Source of the DNA: Prauserella halophila | GTDB lineage: Bacteria > Actinomycetota > Actinomycetes > Mycobacteriales > Pseudonocardiaceae | DNA: 64,000 nucleotides | Direction: 5' to 3' | Assembly: GCF_024171895.1 (NCBI RefSeq) | Contig: NZ_JAMTCQ010000009.1 | Location: forward strand, 1,258,944 to 1,322,943 | In this document: positions 50,524 to 59,043 of the stretch, piece by piece | Numbering within the stretch: the first letter of the stretch is position 1 | Layout: every line of letters starts with the position of its first letter | The notes under the pieces: model-generated | What the model saw: only the letters and a program-made list of their open reading frames with translations | What the model was told of the DNA's origin: nothing | Database searches by the model: none | Made by a program: the position numbers and the translations under genes

Positions 50524-50694
50524 TCACGCTAGTGGACTCGCGGCGGTCCTGCCAGGTGCACGCCCGCGCACGGTCTGTCGGTGCTGTCGGTGCCCGGTCG
50601 AGGTTCCCGGACGTGGACGAGTCCGGCGGATCAGTTCGCGCCTGGCCTCGTCCGCGCGCGCCATGGCCCGCGGGCCGCAGCACTCGCCGCCCAT
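50524..50694 (-). CDS. possible small protein coupled to the PIG-L gene
   Basis: A 56-codon frame starting at an ATG five bases after the stop of the PIG-L deacetylase gene, with GGTGAGATC just before it. The first ~25 codons have the G/C third-position bias of real genes and encode MGGECCGPRAMARADEARRE. The rest is Arg/Thr/Pro-rich and less convincing. It could be a genuine coupled small gene or chance. Otherwise the 50518-50698 gap holds nothing recognisable. Confidence 0.35.
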   Translation of the reverse strand: MGGECCGPRAMARADEARRELIRRTRPRPGTSTGHRQHRQTVRGRAPGRTAASPLA

Positions 50695-50698
50695 GATC

Positions 50699-51523
50699 TC
50701 ACCCGGACGTGTCCGCACCGGTCGTGACGGGCAGCTCCGCCATGAGGTCGGTCTCGGTGATGCCCGGTCCGCCGCCCGCGCGGATGAACCACTCCGTGCC
50801 GAAGGTGAACGCGAACGCCTCGTCGGGCATCGCGAGGAAGAACGACTGTTCGGCGATCTGACTCGCGTGCGCCCGCATGGCCGCGCGCTTGGCGTCGAGA
50901 TACGGGGTCACGTCGACCGCCGCGGTGAGCACCGCTTCGGGGCTGCCGAACTCGGGTGCGGCGTCGACGTCCGGCAGTTCGATACCGGCGAGTTCCGGGT
51001 TCTCGGCGAGCTGTGCCATTCCGCGGAGCATCTGGTCGCGGTTCTGCGTGGCCTCGTAGACGCGTGGGGTGCCTGCGAGTTCGGCCGCCCGCAGGCCCAC
51101 GCGGTGCACCTGGATGTGGTCGGGGTGGCCGTAGCCGCCGTGGGAGTCGTAGACGGTGAGCACCTCGGCGTCCTCCTCCCGGAGGATGTCGGCCAACCGC
51201 TGTGCGGCCTCGTCCACGTCGGCCTGCCAGAAGGAGCCGGTCTCGTCGTTGGAGGGTTCACCCATCATCCCGGAGTCGGTGTATCCGAGGAATTCCACGC
51301 GCGCGGCGCCGAGGAGGTCCGCGGCGGCACGGGTCTCGGCGACCCGGCGGCGCCACAGCGGTTCGCCCGGCTCGAGCACCCCGTCGGTCACCTCACCGAG
51401 TTCGCCGCGCGTGGCGACCACGAGCACCACACGATGTCCCTGGTCGGCGGCCATGCGCATCACGCCGCCGCACGTGATGCATTCGTCGTCCGGGTGCGCG
51501 TGAAAAGTCACCAGCGTTGCCAT
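50699..51523 (-). CDS. PIG-L/LmbE-family N-acetylglucosaminyl deacetylase-like protein
   Basis: A 274-residue zinc deacetylase of the PIG-L family. The zinc motif is FHAHPDDECITCGG (AHPDDE, about residues 9-14), with the distal histidines in GHPDHIQVHRVG. The family includes MshB and Mca of mycothiol metabolism, but this sequence lacks enough family-specific evidence to choose between them. It is cytoplasmic, with no signal peptide. It is the first gene on the minus strand before a 666-bp repeat-rich region. Confidence 0.88.
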   Translation of the reverse strand: MATLVTFHAHPDDECITCGGVMRMAADQGHRVVLVVATRGELGEVTDGVLEPGEPLWRRRVAETRAAADLLGAARVEFLGYTDSGMMGEPSNDETGSFWQADVDEAAQRLADILREEDAEVLTVYDSHGGYGHPDHIQVHRVGLRAAELAGTPRVYEATQNRDQMLRGMAQLAENPELAGIELPDVDAAPEFGSPEAVLTAAVDVTPYLDAKRAAMRAHASQIAEQSFFLAMPDEAFAFTFGTEWFIRAGGGPGITETDLMAELPVTTGADTSG

Positions 51524-52189
51524 GGGAAACGACCGTAGTCGGTCCGGGTCGTCGTGGTTGCGGCGCCGTCGCCGCGGGTGCCGGGCACGCCCCGCGGTCC
51601 GGTGCGGAGCCGGCCGGTGCGGAGCCGGCCGGTGGCACAGGCCGTGGTTCGTGGCATCACCCCCGGTTCGGCGATTAATCGTAGAATTGAACGGTTTCGT
51701 GGGTTTCTTTCCGGACAGGGTCCATTATGGACAACTCACGGCCGGATGGGTCGAGGTGTTGAAGTTCGTTTGCGACGGGCGTACCGTTCTGAGCAGCGGC
51801 GTCGGGGTCGGTGATGCATCGCCGACAGGTGACGGTTGTCGACGATCTGCGCAGATTTCGCCGGGCGATTTCGGCTCGGGGTAGGCGAAATCGGGATGTT
51901 CGACTCCGATTCTGTCGGCCGCTGCGGGTATTCGTCATATCGCGGGGATATGGCGTGACTCCGGCGGCGGGCTCCGGTGAGCCACGAGCGACGGGCCGGG
52001 CGGAATGCCCGGGTGGAATGCCCGGATGGAATGCCGGGGTGAGGCGGTGCTGCCGGACACCACCGCGGGGTACCGGCGTCGAGCACGATGCCGCGGCGGG
52101 CCGGTGTCGGGGTCGCAGGACGGCCGGCGTCGGGGTCGGAGAACGTCGGGGTCGGAGAACAGAGTGTGGAATCCGGGGGAGGGACTTTC
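51524..52189 (+). other. gene-poor region with three separate tandem repeats and a palindrome
   Basis: No convincing gene. It contains: a 15-bp unit (GGTGCGGAGCCGGCC) twice at 51601-51630; an AT-rich patch at 51672-51692; a perfect 13-bp palindrome GTCCAT-T-ATGGAC at 51720-51732; a 13-bp unit (GGAATGCCCGGGT and variants) three times at 52002-52040; and a 16-bp unit (CGTCGGGGTCGGAGAA) twice at 52128-52159. It separates the PIG-L gene and the STAS gene and presumably holds both promoters. Confidence 0.85.
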
Positions 52190-52600
52190 ATGGAGACGGT
52201 CGTCGGGGCAAGATCGGGAGCGGGCACGATTTCGGCCACCGGTGTCGAGGTGGTGACCGAACCACGGCGTGCGGGGCTCGTGGTGATGCATGTGCTGGGG
52301 GAGATCGACCTGCTCGGAGTATCGCTGTTGCGCCCGTGTTTCGAACATCAGCTGCAGAATGTGCGGGCCCTCGTGCTCGACTTCACCGAGACGAGTTATC
52401 TCAGCGCGGCGGGGCTGTCGCTCCTGCTGCAGACCGGTGCCGATGCGCGATCGCGGAATATTCCGTGGGCACTCGCCGCGGCACGGCCGGTCCTGCGCCC
52501 GATCGAGGTCACCGGCTTGGAACGGCGGCTGCCCGTTTATCGCGAGGTGCCGCCGGCTGTCGATGCGGTGTTGGCGCCCGGACGGTCGATGTCCGCCTAG
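52190..52600 (+). CDS. STAS-domain anti-sigma factor antagonist
   Basis: A 136-residue STAS protein of the RsbV/SpoIIAA type. After about 25 residues of lead, the domain runs VMHVLGEIDLLGVSLL, VRALVLDFTETSYLSAAGLSLLL (the switch-helix serine is the one in LSAAG) and LRPIEVTGLERRLPVY. It would release a sigma factor from its anti-sigma kinase when unphosphorylated; neither partner is in this window. The start is set by GGGGGAGGGA seven bases before the ATG; the frame is open further upstream through repeats. Confidence 0.88.
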   Translation: METVVGARSGAGTISATGVEVVTEPRRAGLVVMHVLGEIDLLGVSLLRPCFEHQLQNVRALVLDFTETSYLSAAGLSLLLQTGADARSRNIPWALAAARPVLRPIEVTGLERRLPVYREVPPAVDAVLAPGRSMSA

Positions 52601-52626
52601 GGTGACGGCAGCCGGGACGTTGCGTC

Positions 52627-52682
52627 TCGCCTCACCGCTGTCGCCTCACCGCTGTCGCCTCACACCTGTCGTGTCACCGCTG
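52627..52682 (+). repeat. four 14-bp tandem repeats after the STAS gene
   Basis: TCGCCTCACCGCTG occurs at 52627 and 52641 exactly, then as variants at 52655 (TCGCCTCACACCTG) and 52669 (TCGTGTCACCGCTG). It lies between the STAS gene and a methyltransferase, upstream of the latter's -10 (TACGGT, 52717-52722). Confidence 0.95.
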
Positions 52683-52729
52683 TCGTCGACTGTGTCGGCG
52701 GCAGCGGCGTGCCCAGTACGGTCGCGCGC

Positions 52730-53473
52730 ATGGACTCCACCGCGCTGCCCGACGCCGTGCGTCGCGTACTGCCACTGCTGACCACGGAACCGGCCCCGGT
52801 GTCGATCCGGGACGGGTACCTCGACCTGCTCGGCACGGAGGAGCGACGGCCGAGCGGTCCGGTACAGGCACTGTGGGAGTCGCGTGCGGGTACCGCCGTG
52901 TACGAGCCCGCGCAGGCCTTCGCCAGGAAGGTCGTCGCGCGGCTCCGCCCGCCGGCCGAGCGGCTGCACCTGCCCGAAGGCGGGACCGCCCTCGATGTCG
53001 GATGTGGTCCCGGAACGGTGACCGCGGAGCTGGGGCGGGATGTCGGAGGCGAGGGGGTCGCCATCGGCGTCGACGTGTCGCGGTCGATGCTGCGGCGTGC
53101 CGCGGGCGCCTGTGCCGCGCCGAACGTCGGATTCCTCCGGGCGGATGCCACGGAGCTGCCGCTGGGCGAGGCGAGCGTCGACGCCGTGACGTGCCTGATG
53201 GTGCTGCAGCTCGTGCACGACCGGCAGGCGGCGCTGGCCGAGTGCGCCCGGGTGGTCGCGCCGGGTGGTCGCGTCGCGGTCCTGCAGCCGGGCTATGCGG
53301 GACCGGGCGCCGACGCGGTGGCCGCCGCCGCGGGGCTCGCCGGGGTGCGGATGCCGGGGCACCGGGCGATCGCGGCCACGTTGCGAGCCGAGGGCATGAC
53401 TGTCGTGGAAGCCGAGACGACGGCGCCCGTCGTGCGGGTGCTGGCCGAGAAGCCGGCGGCCGACCACGGCTGA
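52730..53473 (+). CDS. class I SAM-dependent methyltransferase
   Basis: A 247-residue methyltransferase of the Methyltransf_11/UbiE type. Motif I is ALDVGCGPGTVTAELGRDVGG, then IGVDVSRSMLRRA, FLRADATELPLGEASVDAVTCLMVLQLV and VVAPGGRVAVLQPG. About 65 N-terminal residues precede the core. The frame is open from 52709, but the ATG at 52730 is seven bases after TACGGT, so a leaderless start is likely. Substrate unknown; no linked pathway genes. Confidence 0.88.
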   Translation: MDSTALPDAVRRVLPLLTTEPAPVSIRDGYLDLLGTEERRPSGPVQALWESRAGTAVYEPAQAFARKVVARLRPPAERLHLPEGGTALDVGCGPGTVTAELGRDVGGEGVAIGVDVSRSMLRRAAGACAAPNVGFLRADATELPLGEASVDAVTCLMVLQLVHDRQAALAECARVVAPGGRVAVLQPGYAGPGADAVAAAAGLAGVRMPGHRAIAATLRAEGMTVVEAETTAPVVRVLAEKPAADHG

Positions 53474-53486
53474 CGGCCGGGCCGGG

Positions 53487-53876
53487 TCAGAGCAGACTGC
53501 TCGGATCGGCCGGCACGTCGACCGCGTGTTCGCGAAGCACAGCCAGAGGGACGACCTCGGCGGCGCGTTCGTGCGTCGCGGCCAGCACGACCGGTGGTGC
53601 GGACCCGGCCTCGCGCGCCTGGAGCCAGCGATCGGCGCAGACGCACCAGCGGTCCCCGGGGGTGAGGCCGGGAAAGCCGAACTCCGGGCGCGGGTTCGTG
53701 AGGTCGTTGCCCCCGGCCTGTTGCTGGGCAAGGAACTCCGTCGTCACCACGGCGCACACGGAATGGTTGCCGGGGTCGTCGTCTCCGGTTTCGCAGCACC
53801 CCGTGCGGTAGTAGCCGGTCACCGGGTCGGTACCGCACGGTTGGAGCTCGTCGCCGAGAACGTTGCGCTCGCTCAT
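53487..53876 (-). CDS. DUF2237 family protein
   Basis: A 129-residue DUF2237 protein, recognised from NVLGDELQPCGTDPVTGYYRTGCCETG, HSVCAVVTTEFLAQQQAGGNDL, PRPEFGFPGLTPGDRWCVCADRW and VVLAATHERAAEVVPL. Conserved Cys and His residues are spread along the protein, but no biochemical role is known for the family. Cytoplasmic. It is convergent with the methyltransferase, with 13 bp between stops. Confidence 0.93.
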   Translation of the reverse strand: MSERNVLGDELQPCGTDPVTGYYRTGCCETGDDDPGNHSVCAVVTTEFLAQQQAGGNDLTNPRPEFGFPGLTPGDRWCVCADRWLQAREAGSAPPVVLAATHERAAEVVPLAVLREHAVDVPADPSSLL

Positions 53877-54036
53877 GGTTCTACGGTGCCACGAGCGATG
53901 GCAGGGCGGACAGCGGCGCGCGCGAATACGCGTGAGGCAGGGCGGCGTCGGGGCGGTGTGCCGCGGCGCGCGCCCGATGGTGAGCGGTGACCGCCGCCGG
54001 GTGGTGACCGGTGGCGGGTCGTTCGGGATGGGTGAC

Positions 54037-54294
54037 TCAATCGGGATGGGCGACGAACGTGCCCTTCGACTTGAGGGTCTGCACGAGTCCGCGCTCGCGC
54101 AGGATGCGGGTTGCCTTGCGGACGGTGTCGAGCGCGACGCCGTACTCCTCGGCCAGGGATCGCTCGCCGGGCACTCGTCGTCCGGGAGCCCATTCGCCGC
54201 TGGCGATGAGCCCGGCGAGGTGGTCGGCCAGTAGCTCGTATTCGTATCCGGTCTTGTTGTCCGGGTTGTACTTGCGTGGTGCGGGACCGCTCAT
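54037..54294 (-). CDS. short GntR-family DNA-binding protein
   Basis: An 85-residue protein that is almost only a GntR winged helix: YELLADHLAGLIASGEWAPG, RRVPGERSLAEEYGVALDTVRKATRILRERGLV and a wing LKSKGTFVAHP. There is no effector-binding domain, so it may sense through partners or act constitutively. The frame is open to 54366, but the ATG at 54294, soon after TCTAAT on the minus strand, is preferred. It diverges from the unknown gene at 54544. Confidence 0.85.
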   Translation of the reverse strand: MSGPAPRKYNPDNKTGYEYELLADHLAGLIASGEWAPGRRVPGERSLAEEYGVALDTVRKATRILRERGLVQTLKSKGTFVAHPD

Positions 54295-54543
54295 GGGTTC
54301 GACATTAGAACGGTCCCGAGCTGCACGAAGTTGTGGAACGCGGCACACCGCGTCGGTCTGCGTCACACCATCAGGTAGCGCGCTGTGGCGCGCCCTGCTC
54401 GTTCCGTGCTAGCTTGTCGTTCGCCAGCGCGCATCGCGGGCCGCTCACCAGCGATGATGCGTGCCGGATCGGCCGGCCGTCCGGACGGTGCGAGTGGACG
54501 AGACGGCGCGAGTGGACAAGGTGTCAGGGAACGGGGACTGTTC

Positions 54544-55425
54544 GTGGGGATCAGTGGCAGAGCCGACCTGCCGTGGATGTCGTCGGCCGTCGACGAGACA
54601 CGACGCCGGGGCGCCGTGCCCGGTCAGCACGACCCGGCGGGCGAGGCGGGCCACCGGCGTCAGGAGCAACTGGACGTCGAGGCGTGGGAAGTGCGGAGGC
54701 GGGGACGAACCGTGCGGCTGTGGAGCGCGGAGCTGCTGGTCCGGACGACGGCACGGGACGCCGGGGATGCAGCTTTCCGGCTGGTGACACTGGCGCACCC
54801 GTACCACCGGACCGGTCATGCTCCGCGGCTGTACTCGGTGGCGGGTCCGGTGCTGGGGCAGGCTCCGTCGGACGGTGTCGCCCCCGCCGGGCCGCGGAAC
54901 GCGTGGCCGGGCGGGGACGCTGCCACCGGGGACGCGGCCACCGGGGAGGACGCGGAACGTGCACAGGCAGCCGGTCATGCGGCGGCCCTCGACCGCGCCG
55001 GCGGCGGTACGCAGCCGTCCCGGGCGGCAACGTTCCCCCTGGATCTGCCGTGCTGGCAGGCCTGGCAGCGGGTGTCGTTCCTGGCAGGGCCGGGGGATGC
55101 GCCTGCGCGTGCCGCCGAGCTCGCAGCGACCGTCGTCGGCCCGCTGGGGGAACCGGCGGCGGTCGTCACTCGGCTCGAACCTCAGGACGGCCGACGGGAC
55201 CCGGTCGGCGGCCGCCTCGTACATCCGGCGTGCGACGCCGGGTCCGCCGGGATCGATGCGCTGTGGAACGACTTCGACGCGGTCGACGGGGGCCTGGGCG
55301 ACCCGGGTGAGCCCGTCGCGCTGGCCGCGGTGTGCCTGGCCGCAGCGCGGGAACTGCGGGCGGAGTTCGGCCTCCGGCCGGATCGCCCGGTGCCGGCAGG
55401 CGGGCGGGTGGATATTCCGCGATGA
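54544..55425 (+). CDS. hypothetical protein
   Basis: About 293 residues from the GTG at 54544, which has a purine-rich GGGAACGGGGA upstream; the frame is open from 54385 and the true start is uncertain. Visible parts: a region with WEVRRRGRTVRLWSAELLVRT and FRLVTLAHPYHRTGHAPRLYS, a low-complexity middle with duplicated GDAATGDAATG, and a C-terminal part with PLDLPCWQAWQRVSFLAGPG and ALWNDFDAVDGGL. No signal peptide or membrane helix. Not recognised. It faces the GntR gene across 249 bp in which no other gene is evident. Confidence 0.65.
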   Translation: MGISGRADLPWMSSAVDETRRRGAVPGQHDPAGEAGHRRQEQLDVEAWEVRRRGRTVRLWSAELLVRTTARDAGDAAFRLVTLAHPYHRTGHAPRLYSVAGPVLGQAPSDGVAPAGPRNAWPGGDAATGDAATGEDAERAQAAGHAAALDRAGGGTQPSRAATFPLDLPCWQAWQRVSFLAGPGDAPARAAELAATVVGPLGEPAAVVTRLEPQDGRRDPVGGRLVHPACDAGSAGIDALWNDFDAVDGGLGDPGEPVALAAVCLAAARELRAEFGLRPDRPVPAGGRVDIPR

Positions 55426-55472
55426 GCCGTGCCGCGGGAGATGTCCCCGATCGGACCGGTGACGGAGGTCCC

Positions 55473-57146
55473 TCAGCCCGCGGACGCCGACGTCCCGGAG
55501 GCGCCGGGCGTGCCGCGGAGTACCTCGACGTGCCCGGTGCCCGGTCTTCCGCAGACCCAGCTCGATCCTGCGAGGTCCTTCGCGTGCTTCTTCAACGGCG
55601 CCAGCAGCCGGGAGATCTCGCCGTAGGACTCGATGGACCGTCGCGGGCACCGCAGCGTGGACAACGACACGGTCACCGGCATCCCGTCCGCCGACCAGCG
55701 CGTGTCCAGTATCGCGTCGGCGAGCGGGCGGATCGTGTCCTGCCCGCACGAGATGAGGAAGTCGTCACCACCGACGTGACTGACCGTCACTCCGCCCAGG
55801 TCGGTGGCGAGGCGCGTGAGCGCGCGCCCGATCGCGCGGATGACGTCGTCCCCCGCGGCGAAGCCGGCTGTGTCGTTGATCGTCTTGAACGAGTCGATGT
55901 CCAGCCAGCCGACCACGAGCGGTTCGTTCGCGGCGAGGCGCCGGTCGACGTCCCTGGCCACGGCGTCGCTGCCGGGGAGCCGGGTCAGCGGGTTCAGGGC
56001 TGCGGCCTGTTCCACCTTGGCTTCGGCCATGCCGCGGACGAGCTCGTGCATCAGTACGACCCCCTGGCAGCGGCCCGATTCGTCGATGACGACCACGTCG
56101 TCCGAGGCCCGGCCGGACTGCCCATCGCTGGCGAGGTCCAGAACCTCCAGCGTCGATGCCGAGTTGCGGATCACGTGCGGCGGGTCGGCGAGGCGCCGCG
56201 CCGGCCGGTGTGCGTGGAGCGCGTGACCGAACGGGCCGGTGACGGCGAGCAGGAAGCGGGTGCGGTCGATCGACCAGCGGGGTTTGCCGTCGGCATCGAC
56301 GCCGACGAGGCCGCTGAGCGCGACGTCGTCGACGAGGACCGTGCGGACCTCGTCGCACGTGGCGTCGGCGGACACGGTCCGTGCCGGGCGGAGGAAGTCC
56401 TTGATCCCGGGTGTTCCGCCGGACGGGTAGGAGTCACGGCCAGAGTGGGCCGGAGCGATGGCACCGGCGGGTACGGAGCCCGCGCCTGCCGGCGCGAACA
56501 GGTTCCCTTGGACGAGGCCGATACCGAGTCCGCGCACCGTGTCCAGCTGCGTCTCGGTCTCGACCCCGGTCGCCACGAGTCGTACGCCGGTGCGGTCGGC
56601 GAAATGCACCAGCGCTTCGGTCAGCGCCGTCGTCGGGGTGTCGTCCGGCAGCTTGCCGAGGGAGCTGCGGTCCAGCTTCACCATGTCGGTGCGGGAATCG
56701 GCGAGCAGGTTGAGCGGGAGGTCGGCGGCGCCGACTCCGTCGAACGCGAGGCGGAATCCGTGCGCGGCCAGCCGGTTCAATCCGTCGAGCAGTGCCGCGG
56801 GCGGAGCCGTGTGGAACGGCGGGCCGACTTCGAAGACGATGTCGTGGGGCCTGCGCCCCGTCTCCCGGAGCGCGGTGAGCAGCGGTTCCAGCGAGGACGA
56901 GGGGGAGGCGGCCGTCAGCGCCGTGATGTTGAGATGCAGCGGCAGCCGCGTGGCGTGGTGCTCGGCTTCGTCGACGGCGCGGGCGGCGAGGCCCGTATCG
57001 GCCTGGACGAGCCTGCCCAGGCGCATGGCCGATTCAAGCAATTCGCTTATGCGCCCCGAGGCCGGACGGGCAAGCGCTTCCACAGCGACTGCACTCCCCG
57101 TGTGCAGGCTGTAGAGCGGTTGGAACGCGAATTGAACCTGGTTCAC
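55473..57146 (-). CDS. EAL-CBS-GGDEF cyclic-di-GMP signalling protein
   Basis: A 557-residue cytoplasmic protein with reversed order: EAL domain (about 1-225), a CBS-pair-like region (about 235-370) and GGDEF (about 385-540). The EAL motif is intact (Glu23 in VEALARP), as are LHLNITA, VKLD and GVETETQ, but the DDFGTG loop reads FDGVGAA, losing the second aspartate, so phosphodiesterase activity may be lost. The GGDEF loop is GGDDF (residues 459-463), compatible with cyclase activity. The CBS part may bind adenine nucleotides. GTG start with GGAG eight bases upstream. Confidence 0.92.
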   Translation of the reverse strand: MNQVQFAFQPLYSLHTGSAVAVEALARPASGRISELLESAMRLGRLVQADTGLAARAVDEAEHHATRLPLHLNITALTAASPSSSLEPLLTALRETGRRPHDIVFEVGPPFHTAPPAALLDGLNRLAAHGFRLAFDGVGAADLPLNLLADSRTDMVKLDRSSLGKLPDDTPTTALTEALVHFADRTGVRLVATGVETETQLDTVRGLGIGLVQGNLFAPAGAGSVPAGAIAPAHSGRDSYPSGGTPGIKDFLRPARTVSADATCDEVRTVLVDDVALSGLVGVDADGKPRWSIDRTRFLLAVTGPFGHALHAHRPARRLADPPHVIRNSASTLEVLDLASDGQSGRASDDVVVIDESGRCQGVVLMHELVRGMAEAKVEQAAALNPLTRLPGSDAVARDVDRRLAANEPLVVGWLDIDSFKTINDTAGFAAGDDVIRAIGRALTRLATDLGGVTVSHVGGDDFLISCGQDTIRPLADAILDTRWSADGMPVTVSLSTLRCPRRSIESYGEISRLLAPLKKHAKDLAGSSWVCGRPGTGHVEVLRGTPGASGTSASAG

Positions 57147-57354
57147 ACCGACTCCTGTCCGTCCGAATCCGGGTGTGTCCGGACCGACTCAGCGAACAGT
57201 CGGCCGATACTTACACAAGCATGCTGGACCCGGCAAGCATGACGGTCACACCCGACTGTCGGTTCCCGGCCGTCCGGGCGAAATCTGGTTGAACGAAACG
57301 GTTGCACCCGTGACACGACGGGGTGCCGTCCTCAAGAGTGCCAGCGTGAACACG

Positions 57355-59043
57355 ATGAACCGAAGACAGGTGCTGCGAACGGGTTCACTGGCCGCCGTGG
57401 GTGGGGCCGCACTCACAGGGCCCGCCGTGGCGGCCGGGGCCGAGCAGCCGTTCCGGCACGGGGTGGCCTCCGGCGATCCGTTGCCCGACAGCGTGCTGCT
57501 GTGGACGCGCCTGACCCCGTCGGCCGACGCGACACCCGGTTCGGGCAGGGGAGTGGAGTCGGTCGTCCGGTGGGAGATGGCCCGCGACGCGGGGTTTCGC
57601 CGGATCGCCGCCCGCGGCCGGGTCCCGACCGGCCCCGGCCGGGACCACACGGTCAAGGCCGATGTCACCGGCCTCGAGCCGGACACGTGGTACTACTTCC
57701 GCTTCTCCTGGCGGGGCGCCACATCGCCCGTCGGCCGGACTCGCACCGCCCCCACTGCCGGCAGCGCAGTGCGGAGTCTGCGCTTCGGGGTGGTCTCGTG
57801 TTCGAACTGGCAGGCGGGCCACTTCGCCGCGTACCGGCACCTGGCCGAGCGTGGAGACCTCGACCTGGTCATCCATCTCGGCGACTATCTGTACGAGTAC
57901 GGGGCCGGATCCGGTGTGCCGCGCCGCCACGATCCCCCGGTCGAGATGACGACGCTGGAGCACTATCGCCGGCGGCACGCGCAGTACAAGACGGACCCGT
58001 CGTTGCAGGCGCTGCACGCGGCCGCGCCGTTCGCCGTGACGTGGGACGACCACGAGTCGGCCAACGACGCCTGGGCGGGCGGAGCCGAGAACCACACCGA
58101 GCCGGACGAGGGTACGTGGGCCGACCGCAGGGCGGCGTCCCAGCAGGCGTACGCGGAGTGGATGCCGGTGCGCTACGAACCCGGTGGCACCCTCTACCGG
58201 AGGCTGACGTTCGGATCACTGGCCGAACTGTCCATGTTGGACTTGAGGTCCTATCGCAGTGAGCAGGTGGCGCATCCGTTCGACGGCGGAATTCATGACG
58301 GCGAACGCACCATCACGGGCAGGGAGCAGCTGGACTGGCTCACGTCGGGACTCACGACCGCGACCGCACAATGGAAGCTCGTCGGGAACTCGGTGATGAT
58401 CTCGCCCGTGCAGTTTCCGTCCACATTGACCACCCGGGAGTTCGGGGCGATCACGGAACTCGTCGGTCCCGTCGAAGGGGTTCCGTATAATGTGGACCAA
58501 TGGGACGGGTACACGTCCGACCGGGCGGCGGTGTTGCGGGCGCTGCGCGACCACGGTGTGTCCGGCACCGTGTTCCTGACCGGCGATATTCACTCGGGCT
58601 GGGCCGCGGAGCTTCCGGCGGATCCGCTGACGTACCCGCTCAGCGGTGATGCCGTCGCGACCGAGCTGGTCTGCACCTCGGTCACGAGCGACAACCTGGA
58701 CGACTACCTGAACGTGCGGCCCCGCACGCTGTCGCTGGTCGTCGAAGCGGCCATCAAGCTGGCGAACCCGCACGTGAAATACCTCGACTTCGACTCGCAC
58801 GGGTTCTCGGTCCTCGACGTCACGCCCGAACAGGTGCGCATGGACTGGTTCCGGCTCGCCGACCGTGCCGATCCCGCCAGCGCTGCCGAGGTCACCGCTT
58901 CCTACCGCGTGCCTGCAGGTACCGGCGGCCTCGAGCGCGCCCCGCGGTCGATGGACGGGATCGTCCCGCGGTACGAGGCCGCGACCGAACACGCACGCGC
59001 CGACGCACGCAGCCGAGCCCTGGCACGGCAGGAGGAACGATGA
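57355..59043 (+). CDS. phoD: Tat-exported PhoD-type alkaline phosphatase/phosphodiesterase
   Basis: A 562-residue exported phosphoesterase. The twin-arginine signal NRRQVLRTGSLAAVGGAALTG is at the very N-terminus of the ATG at 57355; a GTG three codons earlier is possible. PhoD motifs follow: SCSNWQAGHFAAYRHLAERG, LVIHLGDYLYEYG, VTWDDHESAND, MLDLRSYRS and LTGDIHSGWAAE, which hold the Fe/Ca ligands. It releases phosphate from mono- and diesters, including teichoic acids in some species. It overlaps the next gene by ATGA. No recognisable PHO box was seen in the 208-bp upstream gap. Confidence 0.93.
   Translation: MNRRQVLRTGSLAAVGGAALTGPAVAAGAEQPFRHGVASGDPLPDSVLLWTRLTPSADATPGSGRGVESVVRWEMARDAGFRRIAARGRVPTGPGRDHTVKADVTGLEPDTWYYFRFSWRGATSPVGRTRTAPTAGSAVRSLRFGVVSCSNWQAGHFAAYRHLAERGDLDLVIHLGDYLYEYGAGSGVPRRHDPPVEMTTLEHYRRRHAQYKTDPSLQALHAAAPFAVTWDDHESANDAWAGGAENHTEPDEGTWADRRAASQQAYAEWMPVRYEPGGTLYRRLTFGSLAELSMLDLRSYRSEQVAHPFDGGIHDGERTITGREQLDWLTSGLTTATAQWKLVGNSVMISPVQFPSTLTTREFGAITELVGPVEGVPYNVDQWDGYTSDRAAVLRALRDHGVSGTVFLTGDIHSGWAAELPADPLTYPLSGDAVATELVCTSVTSDNLDDYLNVRPRTLSLVVEAAIKLANPHVKYLDFDSHGFSVLDVTPEQVRMDWFRLADRADPASAAEVTASYRVPAGTGGLERAPRSMDGIVPRYEAATEHARADARSRALARQEER

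Noticed and set aside
50699..51523. Naming the PIG-L protein MshB or Mca
   Set aside because: AHPDDE is shared by the whole family and nothing in the neighbourhood points to mycothiol metabolism.
51522..51884. Plus-strand 120-codon frame after the PIG-L gene
   Set aside because: Its start overlaps the PIG-L start codon region, the sequence runs through the 15-bp repeats, and third-position bias is weak.
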